A stretch of DNA of 64,000 nucleotides. Origin: Styela clava. Taxonomy: Eukaryota; Chordata; Ascidiacea; Stolidobranchia; Styelidae. The stretch lies in NCBI RefSeq assembly GCF_964204865.1, contig NC_135253.1:21302001-21366000 (forward strand), in the 5' to 3' direction. This document shows, one piece after another, positions 49,777 through 60,177 of this stretch (its first letter is position 1; each line of letters begins with the position of its first letter). The position numbers and the translations under genes are program-made. Below the pieces are notes generated by a model, which was given only the letters and a program-made list of their open reading frames with translations, was not told the DNA's origin and searched no databases.

Positions 49777-52700
49777 CTAAATAAAATAGTACTTTAGGAG
49801 CGTTAATTGATTTATGGAATTATAATTTCCAAATTTTCCTTGTTTTATTTGACCTGTTTGCATAGACTGGAATAATATACATTTCAATTTAATAAAAAAA
49901 TGAAGAACAGAAACATTTTTTTCAAGTTTTCAGTACCAACATTCCTAAATCTTGATTTAAAAAAACGTAATAATTTTATATTAAATGTGATGGATAGTTG
50001 CAGAACTGCATGTTTTAAATGCCTGCTGATGACAATGCATAACAAACAAATTATTTCCCCGCCTAAATTACCTGTTAGCTGTTGAAAGTACTTTGAGAAA
50101 TCACATTAATTTTTAAACTTTGTTTTTTATTAATGGTGGAATTCCTCCAAAACCGTTTTTTTTGTGGGGAAATTGTTACATAAAGCAGCATAAAACGTTC
50201 CTTATAACATAGTCTGGTGCTATTTTTTCAGTGTTTTGATAGTCTAGAGATGCAATTTTTGTGCTCTCTGCAAGAAATTTTGAAGAAATGTACCACAACC
50301 TCATGTCTGGTTACCAGTTCATGTTGGGATTGGGAATAGTTCGCCAGTTATTTTTTTCAGATATATGGTCTTATACCCCTCCTCACGAGATTCAAACCCA
50401 CACAAGGTAATCAGAGGTGCAATGACAGGCTTATCTTTAACACTTATCACGATGCACCATATCGCCGAGCCTTACAAGCTTTAGGCTGCAAAAAAATGAA
50501 AAATCAAATACTTCGGACTAGGGGATTTAGGTTTACTGACTCACATTTGACACCTTTTACTTCTATTTCGGGTTCATCTGGGACTCTGGGTCTATCTTCG
50601 TGTGCCCTTCTTCTGACCACAAAATCATCTAAAAAAAATTGCAAAAAGTTTAGGTATTTATAATGATCAGGTTCCATGCAGCAAAGATTGTAAATATAGA
50701 GTCGTAAGTTATATTGTGGTGAACCCACCTCTTCTTCAATTTTCAAAGTACAAATTGCTTGAGTAAAATAGATCTGAATGACCTCATATTTTGACAAGAA
50801 TTGAAACATCTCAGATGACATTATTTGTCTACTCTGGGTTAATTAAGGTTTGTGCATAAGATGCTACTGCTTTTTGGAAGAGTCAGAAACTTTTTGGTTT
50901 GGCATTACCCACCCAAATCATTACCCCTTGAATGATGTGTGGCATGGGATTGAAACAGGAGATGAGTAAAATGCAATATCAGCCACTAGGTAAATTTTTG
51001 GGGGTTTTGTAAACTGATTTTCATCATCAAACCGTTTCCCTGAAAGTGTGTACATTAGTAGCGTCAGGTTTTATGTCAACAGGTATCTATAAATAAATGA
51101 TAACCCTTCATCAGTGATGTATTTACTTTAAAGCTATTACAAACCTGTAATGGCAGGTGCCTTAAAGTCGACCTTCTGCAATAAATGAATATTTTCAGCT
51201 CTTTCATGGATATGTAGATTAATGTCAGGAGACTGATGCTTGGAGAGATTCAGCGCAAAATTTTTTGTTATGCATTTATCAGTATCTTCAAAAATAGTCT
51301 GGACATCAACAGTAACTGGATAGAACAAAACAAAATAAACTCCCATTACTATCAAATCTTAATTAAATTGGTAAATTTTATAATTATTAATATATTTAAT
51401 GATGGCTAGAGCCCATGCTAAACTGGCATAGATATAAAATTCTATCAAAACTCAGGATTTAGTTATGAAAAAGACAACTGAATTTACATAAAGTTATTAA
51501 ATGATAATTTACAAAATAGCTACAAGAGGTTGTGGTAAGTACCTTTACTTTTAGCAGCTACTTTTGCTTTTCTGTTGCGATGATTCGTTCGACTTTCACT
51601 TGTGTCTAAAAAAATGTGCAAAAATTTAGAATTGGTAATCGAATATCTATATTCAAGCGCGGCGGTGTGGCTCAACGAGCTAAGCGTTAGGAATATGCAC
51701 GCCACCGCACCTCTAATTACTCTGCGTGGGTTCGCAGGTTCGAATCCCATGCAGGGATGGTTATGTGCGAGAGGATTGCTGGACTTCTCGCCGTCATTGC
51801 GTGGTTCATGTAACCGCTGGTCGGTTACGGCTTCCTCCACCACCAAGTCCATGCTTCCGAAAACAAACAATATAACTAATCCCATACCCGACTTGGAATG
51901 GTAACCGGACGAGAGGCCGGGTTCGCCTCTCCCCGGGATAAATATGTAAATCCTATCCTATAACATGGTAGTAATGATGGTTTGATGTTTCACTAAACAT
52001 GGTGGGAATGTAAAGTATGTTATAAGCCTCGTGAAGTAAGTGACCAATATAGCCCTAACAGTAATATATAAAATACAAATTGCTTGAAAATTTTATTCTT
52101 GTGGGTTAGTAATGTCAGTCAGTCAGTGAAATGGTTTGGTTCAAAACCGATACTATGTAATGTTTTTTAGAATAGTAGAGTGAAGATGGAATAATAAAAA
52201 TCATGAAAAATATATTCTAAATCTATAAACTATTTCTAAATCTAATTTATTTAGGATTATGCTTGCCACGGCGCCTCTGATCAAGTTCGAATTTTGTGGG
52301 GATATTTATGTGCGAAAGGACTGGACCTGTCACTCTCGCAGAGTGGTTCTCGAAACAGCTGGTTGGTCGATCAATATTGCCTTATGTTTTCTTCTTTCTT
52401 GTGATAAATATGAAAGACTAAGTAATATTCAGATTAAATTACCTTCACTTCCAAGAGTGACTTCAACACTACTGTCCAGTTTAAGGTATAGTGGGTTAAT
52501 ATGAAGTATGGGTGTATCTTTCGCCTGATCGACATCTTTCTGGCAATGGTTATATTCGGTATGTCGCAAATAAAATTTTGCACCAAAATTACCATCTGGA
52601 ATGCTTCTATTTACATAGAGCATACCCGATATTCCAAATTTAACGTATTCTAAATCCTCTATATCGATGACAAAAACGAAAGATTCTCGCCCTCCAACTT

Positions 52701-55700
52701 GAAGAGGAATTTGGATAATGTTTTCATTTGGCTTATTGGGCAGAAATATCTTGGGCAGAATGTCTTGTTTTTTCCATTCTTTACATTTTTGTTTGAGCAG
52801 TACTGTGTGTACTTTGTGTACATCTGTGGCTATGCATAGTGTTTTTAGTTTTATTGCTTTAATTGACATTGTTTCTTTGAATTGCAAAATTGGAGTGACA
52901 GCAAAATAGTTCTCTGGAAGTCCTGGGGCTTTCTCTAATATTCTGTAAGATGCAAAATTGGACTTGCCATCTTCATATTCAATTTGACAACCATCAAAAT
53001 GCAGCTCACCTGAAATTATTAAATTGATGTCATAAATACCAAATTTGACAATCAACATTTGACAATTACAATTTATAGCCGCATTGTACTAATCTATGTT
53101 GGCATTCCATGTGACAGAATTCAGATTAAAGTATATTGACCGCAACCACAATCTATAAAATCGGTAGGCTGCTTGATGAAATGAAAATATAGAGTAACAA
53201 CGTAAACATCAGAGCTGCTTGCTTATAGCTTTGTTAACCTTCAGGAATGTTAAAAACCTCTCTCACCTTTTTTTTCATTTGACCCCATGTTACAATTTGA
53301 TGATCACAGTTCAATAGGATTGAATTGAAGACAGATTTCAAATATTTTTAGGCTATATTTATTTATCTAAATCTGAATGGAAACACACACATTAGAGATC
53401 AATTCATATTTGAAAAATAGGATAAGGCCAATATAAATACAAATGATTCATTAATACACAATTCTTCAGTTCTCAATAATCCTCACAAGATATGTTTCTT
53501 TTTATTCAGTAATTGTTTGAGTTTTTTTTACTTCATTAAATATTGTACATTGGGGACTGTGAGGGCCAAAACAATATATGGTAATGATAAAATAATTGCA
53601 ATTTAAAAAAAAATGTAAGACTTTATGGACGCCTTATATATATTTAGAAATTATGATATATATATATACCGGTATATCATAATTTCTAAATACTCTGATA
53701 ATCTCTAAAAAACAAAATTAGTCATTCTGATTTTACACTTATTGAAGTTAGCAAGTAGCAAAAACAGTAAATAGTTTACTACATCCTATAACTATCACTA
53801 ATTCTACAAACCAATGTCTATAAATAATCTTATGCAAGAGCAAATTACTAAAACAGAACTAGAAATACTTGAGGTCTATTTATTATGCAATTAGTCACAA
53901 TTCTACTATACAACATATTATTCATTTTTTTATCACAAAAATAGCTGAGCTATCCTGTACATTTGAAAAGCAATTGAAGAATTAGAATTATGAAATTACT
54001 TTAAAAAATAACAAAAGAAGTTATGTTGAAGTATTTCTGATAAAAAATCATTTCTATCAAATTCCAATTGTAAATCAGCAATCTACATATGTTTGACTCA
54101 CTGAAACAAGAAAATCGCAGAAAGTGGGAAACTACCAATATTGAAATTCTGAGATTCAACTTTTTTGTCATCAACAGAAATTTCTGCAACAACAGGGCAT
54201 GTCGGCAAATCACTTTGAAAATATTCTAAATTAACTTTTTCTAAATGAGCTGCATGGTCAAGACGACTTTCATCAAATTTAAACTCACCAAATTGCTTAT
54301 TCAAATTTGGATGGCTTTCACAAAAAAGTTGCAATTTCAACGTTTGACCTATTTTGACTGAAAATGCATTAAATTCAACTGCACATCTGAAACCAGGACG
54401 TATTTCTGAATGATACCGACAATCATTTTGAATATGAAAAGCTAGAACCATTTCACAAAAATTGTTATAGTATAATGCAGCAACAACTTTGAAATAAATG
54501 TCTTGCATAGCACTTTTTTTGATAGCAAATATCAACTGTTCAAAATTTTTCAGTGAGCATGAAACACAATTTTTCTCAGGTAATTTATCTGATGTTTCTA
54601 TTTGCTGCCCATCACGAAATTTCAACAACTCAACACCCCCATTTTTCTTGCTGCTATGACATATAGTTTTCATGGTCACATAAACTTTTTCTCTCAATTT
54701 TTGTTCCATAGTGCAGTTTAGTATGGGACCAATAGGGAACACATCCTCGAAGTTGTGTGGAATAAACGATTTTTGTCTATCGAATTGAGCAACACATTCT
54801 GACACTTGAACAAGAGCTTCAGAATGGAAAGAATCGTAGCCAAAATTCATTGTTGCATTCTTCAGTTCAATTATATCTGTTTCATCATATATCACTAAAA
54901 AATATAAACACACTTAACCACGTTAAAATGGAAAAGTTGAATAGTATGTATCATTGAAAAACTAGTATATGTGTAATTTATGCAAAATATTTTTACATGT
55001 CATACATTTTGCGCTATAAAAGCTTTGACTATCAAAACAATTTAAGTATTTCTATTTCGAAAAATAGAGCATCTATGCATTTTTTCCTCAATGTCAAATT
55101 ATCTTGAAATATACTTTGCATAATTTCAAATTACGGTACATGTATATTTACTATATTTTCAATTTTATATGATAGAATTTTATAGATTATTTGGCATCAG
55201 AAATTTTTGATGAACCATTGTTTGTACAATTTAAAATTTAGGTATTACAGATGGCTACAATTTCTCAATTGAAACCCATAAGATATGATTTACACATTCA
55301 TTCAGGGGGAAAGGAAAGCCGATAGGACGGCTTAATCATATCGCAAACCACGGCCATACATCTGGTTACTACTCCATGTCGGGTATAGGATTAGTTAGCC
55401 AGTTATTTGTTTTTGAAAGCATAGGCATGATGGTGGAGAAAGCCGAACAGCGGTTACGTGAACCACCCTAAGGCTGCCAGGAGTTCGCATGAGATTCGAA
55501 CCTTAGCACAATGCCAAGTCTAGAGTTACTGTTGAAGATATGAAGTTATCACAGATTAAGTAAACAACAATAGAATGATATTGAAATCACTACATCAAAT
55601 ATTTACCATAACATTGATGCATTAAGAAAGTGAAATAGCTTACTTTTCTCCACTGATGGAAGATCTATATCAGAAAGTGGATAGATACGAGCAGCTGTGA

Positions 55701-58700
55701 CTGGATTTAGTTTGTCTATATATCAAGGGAAATGAAAAAATAATTGAATACATAACAAATCTTCAAAATACAAGTGCTGAACTTGAAAATTGCTCAGGTA
55801 AATTCATACTGATATGTTCACATCCAAATACTGCTACAAATAAGACTATTTTATGCTGCATAAGGATCTACTATCAAAGTATATAATCGAAAAAACAACA
55901 ACAATAAAGCTTATTTTATTTACCATAAACATGCTATGGAATGGGAATGACTACTTGAATGTGTCAGTTAAATATTAATCCAAATTAATTATTAAGTTGA
56001 ATGAAATGAAAATTAGTGAATTGACCATGTTATTGTCATATTTATTGCATTAATTGGACATAGAATTCTGTTTAAATTGAATGTACTTCAATATGAGACT
56101 AACTAATCAATCTTACTATTTTGTTATAGTTCCAAACTAGGAACTAAAGTTATATTTATATACCATGCAAGCAGGAGAACTACCAATAATATTGTCAAAT
56201 TTGAAAAGTAGTAGGACAATTTTTGAGACAAATTCTCAGCATCATCAAGTTACTGTTATTCCGCTTTGTAAACATACCTTTCATCAACTCAAAAACTATT
56301 CTTATAAGATCAGGAAATTGACGAGAAAAAAATCCCCATATGCCTTCAATGCTGGAAAAAATTCCATCTTCAGACCTGTCTTTAAATATTTTTTGTAAAA
56401 ATTTAATATATCCAAATATTGAATTTTCATACTGCCCTTCACACAATTTTGAAAAAAGATCACTTTCTGCTGAAATTTCCTCTGTGACCTCCTCTATCCA
56501 GTTTTCAAAAACCTCTTTATCGTGATCATCAATTTTTTTTTGCAAGTCATCCTTGAGCTTTAGAGCATTATGGCACAGTTCGATCTTTTTTTCATCTTCC
56601 CAAAAGAAAGGATGCCTTAGAATTTTTTTGGCTGAAGGACGTTTATTTCGATCCATGTCAATCATTTTACTTATCAAATCACTCAATATAGTAAAGTCAG
56701 TGATTGGATCGAGATCGTCCAAATCGAACTTCCCATTACGTATGTTATCAACACGTTTGAAATTACTACCGAAGGGATGCTTCCCTCTTGTTAAAGTATA
56801 GTAAAAGATATTTCCGAGAGAAAATATATCTAATTTACTACTTTCTTTATCTTTTTCTCCTATTTCCGGGGCATCCCACCCTGTATTCTCAAAAACACAT
56901 GAATTATCTGTTGTACTCTTTGTACCTAATGAAATCCTTTTGCTCAAGCCAAATTCTGAAATTTGCATGAAGTCTCTGTTGCCAGAAAGCCAAATTGTGG
57001 ATGGGTTTAAATTTCTGTGCATTATATCTTTCTCATGCAAGTATTTCAATCCATTCGTGATGTGAAGTAAGATTTGTTTTAAAGTTTTCACAGGCATGTT
57101 TTGATGATCCCTAACTACTTCAAACAAAGTGACTGAGCTGCACATTTGCACAGCAATAAATGCCTGAGAAAAGTCAGTTGAATTATTTGACCTGACGTAC
57201 GAAATGATATTCTGGTGGTCATCTACATTACGTAAATTTTCCATTTCAAGTTTTAGATTTTTTTGGCTCTGTTTATCTGGCTCATGTATGTCAAATATTT
57301 TAACAGCAACATCTCTTGGAATAGTGGATTTACATTCGAAGCCCCCAAATATATCGTAGTGTGGATTAAGTTTTCTTGTGTAGTCCACATAAACATCATT
57401 TCCAACATGATAACCTAGATTAAGAATATGAGATAGGTCACTTCAGCGAAGATGAATTTCCAAGTTAATTTTATTACATTGCAGTTCAGGGGGAAACTTG
57501 AATCATCCACACAGTTCGGACTCAAGCTTTTTTAGACTTGGAATGGCTAATAAAGGATATGAGAAGATATGATTTTAACATGGGAGCAGAGATGATTAGA
57601 CAGCTTAATCATATGGGCGTGCCAAGGCGCCTCTTGCAGTTACTAGTATGTGTCACGTATGGGCTTAGTTATCCAGTTATTTTTGTTTGGATGCATGGAC
57701 TTAATAATGTTTGAAACTGTATCCAATCCTCTCGCACAGGATTCGAACCTGCGAACCTACGCAGGTTGATCATATGTGCGATGGCAAGCATATTCCTAAC
57801 GATATAGTCATCTAAATTGGATGACCCAACTTGAACTTGACTAAACACCAGGGAGTTCACTTAAAGAAAATTCTGGGTGAGTATGGAAAAATTCTGGTAA
57901 AGTATAATTCACTATGGTGGATAAATTTTGATTTAAAAATCTAAAAATTGACTCGATTTTGTCAACAGGCTATGATGACTGATTGCATATTTTCATTTGT
58001 CATTTTCAATTCTACACTCGAAACTTATTTTCCCTATGAAAAATATTATACATTCATGGGATGTACAAGCCGCAAAAAAAATATGGAGTCATGACTGCGT
58101 CTCAAAACTGTGTTATCCGTTATCCCACTTGTTCCAACTATCCTACATTCGGGCATGCTTTTTTCAATTGTCGGACAAAGTAGGCCAATTTTGGAAAGTG
58201 TAAAACAAGTACAAGTCAAGGGTGAGAAGAATGAGTGGAAGACTACTACACCAACTGCGAGTAACATGGGGAGCAAGTGCGAGTAGAGTGAAACAACTGG
58301 GAAAAGCGGGATACAACATTCTTGTGACATTTGGGTGTATTTTTGAATACTCAAAAATCTTGAGTAGCTGCTTGTGCATAACCTAGTTAAGAGCAATTGT
58401 GTCAGGTCAATGAAGTCAAATCAAGTTCGTTTATTCAACCAGTAAAAAAATGAATAAAAAAAGATAAATAGACAGTTGTACTGGAGTAGGGAGGTCACAA
58501 GAACCGAGGGAGGTTACCGTAAATGACATGAAGTTATTTCAATATCAGTATAGATTATCAGTACTTACATAAGCTGCACTTCTTTGTGATGTTTTTTAAA
58601 TTTTTATTGTCCTCAGGCCAGATTTCGAATGAGTATTTTTTTAGAGGGTCCTCGGGGTGATACAGGAACTGAGATCCATGAACACTGTACTCAGAATCAA

Positions 58701-58820
58701 CTGGATCTTCTCCAGAATATGCCTGGACTTTATATATGGGCTTGATTCCTGGACTTGTTTTCCAAACGACTTTAATTCCTCCATAATCAGGTTCAATTGA
58801 TTGTATTTGAACATCCATAT
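48692..58820 (-). CDS. Multidomain FN3 / double pseudokinase-KEN protein, about 1,395 aa (model)
   Basis: Proposed exons in coding order: 58569-58820, 56278-57414, 55644-55715, 54136-54894, 52443-53009, 51543-51605, 51145-51315, 50545-50628, 48692-49776 (ends in TGA). Every internal junction is phase 1 and, starting at the in-frame ATG 58816-58818, the parts sum to 4,188 bases with no stop. Order: FN3 (1-84), pseudokinase plus KEN (84-462), linker, two copies of an unrecognised beta-rich module (487-739; 740-928 with 950-1006), basic and acidic linkers, degenerate pseudokinase plus KEN (1035-1395). KEN is the RNase domain of IRE1 and RNase L, and this combination is not their architecture. 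No signal peptide or membrane segment is seen, so a cytosolic role is likely. Weak points: the donor at 54135 (GTAGTT), the first exon, and whether the upstream gene splices into this one. Confidence 0.7.
50280..50478 (-). mobile_element. SINE copy in the kinase-KEN gene
   Basis: Reverse-orientation blocks GTCTGGTTACCAGTTCATG, GAGATTCAAACCCACACAAG and CACTTATCACGATGCACCAT match the SINE family. Confidence 0.7.
50545..50628 (-). CDS. Short linker exon, charged
   Basis: 84 bases, phase 1 at both ends, acceptor TTTTTTTTAG and donor GTGAGT. It encodes DFVVRRRAHEDRPRVPDEPE and then IEVKGVK, a hydrophilic linker joining the second module to the last pseudokinase. No domain is recognised. Confidence 0.6.
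51145..51315 (-). CDS. Exon encoding the C-terminal part of module 2
   Basis: 171 bases, phase 1-1, acceptor TTCTATCCAG, donor GTTTGT (weak). The encoded FALNLSKHQSPDINLHIHER with a following LLQKVDF resembles the last third of module 1 (HLEKVNLEYF). Module 2 would therefore be split over exons that are fused in module 1. Confidence 0.55.
51543..51605 (-). CDS. Tiny basic linker exon
   Basis: 63 bases, phase 1-1, acceptor TTTTTTTAG, donor GTACTT. It encodes TSESRTNHRNRKAKVAAKSK, with eight Arg/Lys in 20 residues, which could act as an RNA-contacting or nuclear-targeting linker. The evidence is splice sites and frame only. Confidence 0.45.
51660..51960 (+). mobile_element. tRNA-derived SINE, most complete copy
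   Basis: The head contains pol III promoter boxes: an A box, TGGCTCAACGAGC, at about 51668-51680 and a perfect B box, GGTTCGAATCC, at 51737-51747. The spacing is larger than in a normal tRNA gene and no cloverleaf closes, so this is not a tRNA. The tail runs through GGTTCATGTAACCGCTGGTC and TCCACCACCAAGTCCATGC and ends near GGATAAATATGTAAATCCT. At least nine related copies lie in the window on both strands, half of them in the kinase-KEN cluster. Confidence 0.85.
52255..52385 (+). mobile_element. SINE fragment
   Basis: TTATGCTTGCCACGGCGCCT, then AAGTTCGAATTTTGTG and TATGTGCGAAAGGACT, follow the central part of the SINE at 51660. Confidence 0.7.
52443..53009 (-). CDS. Exon for beta-rich module 2 (possibly ZU5/UPA-like)
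   Basis: 567 bases, phase 1-1, acceptor AATTTCAG, donor GTAATT. It encodes 188 residues rich in beta-strand patterns. Parallels with module 1 are visible: ENYFAVTPILQF against EDVFPIGPILNC, KAIKLKTLC against KVYVTMKTIC, ESFVFVIDIED against EQLIFAIKKSA, and KFGISGMLYVNRS against FKVVAALYYNNF. The GPIL/TPIL strand and the following Val-rich strands resemble ZU5, and the later LYV/HLYL-like strands resemble UPA, as in UNC5, PIDD and the FIIND of NLRP1. The HFS autocleavage triad is absent. The family call is tentative; the internal duplication is clearer. Confidence 0.6.
53641..53692. repeat. Perfect 20-base inverted repeat with AT spacer
   Basis: TATTTAGAAATTATGATATA at 53641-53660 is mirrored exactly at 53673-53692 around TATATATACCGG. 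Immediately left, GACTTTATGGACGCC resembles the mariner-like MITE end, so this may be the remains of such an element. Confidence 0.85.
54136..54894 (-). CDS. Exon for beta-rich module 1 (possibly ZU5/UPA-like)
   Basis: 759 bases in the phase 1-1 model; acceptor TATTTTTTAG, donor GTAGTT. A stronger-looking GTGAGT lies at 54101 but is phase 2 and would break the frame into the next known exon. Reading on gives FLFQ and a stop at 54098-54100, so a shorter protein ending here is possible. The module (about 250 aa) has the features described for module 2, with NFEDVFPIGPILNCTMEQKL, VYVTMKTIC and VVAALYYNNF as landmarks, and a C-terminal part (KFDESRLDHAAHLEKVNLEY) matched by the separate exon at 51145. 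Confidence 0.65.
55310..55530 (-). mobile_element. SINE copy
   Basis: Reverse-orientation blocks AGGACGGCTTAATCATATCG, GAAAGCATAGGCATGATGG and TTCGCATGAGATTCGAACC match the SINE family. It lies in an intron of the kinase-KEN gene. Confidence 0.75.
55644..55715 (-). CDS. Short linker exon after the first pseudokinase-KEN
   Basis: 72 bases, phase 1-1, acceptor TGATATATAG, donor GTAAGC. It encodes KLNPVTAARIYPLSDIDLPS and then VEK, a proline-containing linker. Splice sites and frame agree with both neighbours. Confidence 0.6.
56278..57414 (-). CDS. Pseudokinase-KEN exon, both activities predicted lost
   Basis: 1,137 bases, phase 1-1, acceptor TTAATCTAG, donor GTATGT. The kinase fold is clear: VAVK lysine, TGWDAPE, DIFSLGNIFYYTLTRGKHPF and RPSAKKILRHPFFW. 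The catalytic loop is HRNLNPST (Asp to Asn, and the metal-binding Asn lost) and DFG is EFG, so it is a pseudokinase. KEN follows directly (FWEDEKKIELCHNAL to FFSRQFPDLIRIVFELMKG). The active-site helix reads FGYIKFLQKIFKDR, where active family members have Arg-Asn and a His, so RNase activity is unlikely. This unit may serve for dimerisation or regulation of the active KEN units encoded on either side. Confidence 0.88.
57592..57810 (-). mobile_element. SINE copy
   Basis: Reverse blocks AGACAGCTTAATCATATGGG, AATCCTCTCGCACAGGATTC and GAACCTGCGAACCTACGC are clear SINE sequence, including the B-box complement. It lies between the FN3 and pseudokinase exons. Confidence 0.8.
58569..58820 (-). CDS. 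FN3 exon, possible first coding exon of the downstream kinase-KEN gene
   Basis: 252 bases, phase 1-1, acceptor TAATCTTAG, donor GTAAGT. It encodes one fibronectin type III domain: the B-strand Trp in IKVVWKTSP, YKVQAYSGE, and the F-strand pattern KKYSFEIWPED. An ATG two bases inside the exon (58816-58818) is in frame and could be the start; a candidate untranslated exon upstream ends at 59464 with GTGAGT. Alternatively the exon is internal and joined to the FN3 exons further upstream. Confidence 0.8.
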
Positions 58821-59097
58821 CTAAGATTAAACAGAATGGTCAGTAACTAGAATAGATCATGCTTGTCTAGTAAATGCTTATTTCTCGTTTCCCCAGTCTA
58901 GCAATAAATTGGTCAATTTTGTTATGCTTAGGCATGTTCTAAAATGCTTGATCCTAGCTCATATGTTGTTTTTTCATTAAATTAAATTAAATCAGAGTTG
59001 GTTGACTGCTCCATATGCTTCATTATATAAATAGACATAAAATAAAATGGACATAAAATATTGTAAAGAAAGAAAAGGCATGAATGACTGAAGGTGT

Positions 59098-59290
59098 TTC
59101 GAGCATAAGGAATATGCTTTCCATTGCACCTCTGATTACACTGTGTCCAATGCAAGCTTGAATCCTGTTGGGCATAATCTTGTGCGAGAGGATTGCTAGA
59201 CTCCTCGCTGTTGTAGGGTGGTTCATTTCTTCGCTGGTCAGTGAAGACTTTCTCTACCATCAAGCCCAATCATAATCCGTGTGATTGAAT
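59098..59290 (+). mobile_element. SINE fragment
   Basis: GAATATGCTTTCCATTGCAC, GCGAGAGGATTGCTAGACTC and GTAGGGTGGTTCATTTCTTC follow the middle of the SINE at 51660. Confidence 0.7.
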
Positions 59291-59651
59291 CGTTTTATCG
59301 ACTTACCTCTCGCTCAGATAGAATGATTCAGATTCAGATATTTATGATGATATAATATTCTTATCCTTGAGAATTTTCAAGTTAAAATTTATTATCAGTC
59401 AAGTCACCAGAGAGTGTTAGAAAAGCATAGAGATCTCTCACAAAATAGTAATAGTGTACTCACCCTAGTTTTTTCTTTATGAAATTGTCAATTTGGCAGC
59501 AAAAATTATTAGTACTATTTTATCATAGATATGAAACTGTAAAATATAAAAAATGATTACAAATATTTTAGGATTCCTAATAAAGTATGCATAAAAAGTT
59601 TTTTTATGACTCTGAATCATACCACATTAAGTATTTCTACTACATTATAGA

Positions 59652-59962
59652 CCAGGGGTGGGCGCGGTTTTTGGATCAGAAACCAAAAATTTTGCCCATC
59701 TAGACTGGCTGGCCATGTAAGTATGACATAAAGAGTTACATTTTATGAACAATGTTTACAGTGTTACAGAAGAAACAGTGGAAAACAATAAACCTCGTGC
59801 CAAAACAAAATTTAACCACAATCTCAACAAATTCCTTGAGTCATTTTCAACTAAATCATCAAAATTTGGTTCCATTTTGGTTGTGGCAGAATCAGACGGG
59901 CCAGATGGAAATACCTAGCGGGCCAGATTAGGCCCGCGGGCCGAATTTTGCCAATCTCTGTT
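59652..59962. mobile_element. hAT-like MITE
   Basis: The left end is CAGGGGTGGGCGCGG. The right part GGCCCGCGGGCCGAATTTTG followed by CCAATCTCTG is the matching terminal structure. No coding capacity. Confidence 0.6.
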
Positions 59963-60177
59963 ATGGACCCATAAGACATTGCATTGTAAGAAAATATCAA
60001 ATATATATAACTATAATATGAAAATATTCGCGTCATTTTAAAATAAGTATTGAAGTACATAAAACAATTTCTGAAAACTAATATCAATTATGATCAGTAT
60101 GGAATAATTTATAATATAAACCTCCAACTCGTATCATGTTGACTAACATTTCACAAAGTTTTCATATTGAAGTTGGC

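Larger units (their letters stand above)
58821..60177. other. Gap between the two kinase-KEN transcription units
   Basis: It contains a SINE fragment (59098-59275), a hAT-like MITE (59652-59962), a repeat tail near 58430 and, on the minus strand, a candidate donor at 59458-59463 (GTGAGT after CTAGG). No coding exon is seen. It should hold the 3' end of the upstream gene and, if the genes are separate, the promoter of the downstream one. Confidence 0.5.

Noticed and set aside
51660..51750. Functional tRNA gene
   Set aside because: A and B boxes are present but no cloverleaf closes, the boxes are too far apart, and the same sequence recurs in about ten degenerate copies; it is a SINE head.
51520..51904. 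Open frames of 100-121 codons on both strands
   Set aside because: They lie across the SINE and a real 63-base exon in another context; the composition is that of the repeat.
54098..54135. Donor GTGAGT at 54101 as the 3' end of the module 1 exon
   Set aside because: It fits the consensus better than GTAGTT but is phase 2, and joining it to the next exon gives an immediate stop; kept only as an alternative.
58046..58396. 116-codon frame between the FN3 and pseudokinase exons
   Set aside because: Low-complexity, Ser/Cys-rich, intronic, and overlapped by another frame of similar length.
48692..58820. True RNase L orthologue
   Set aside because: No ankyrin repeats are seen and there are two pseudokinase-KEN units with other modules between them.
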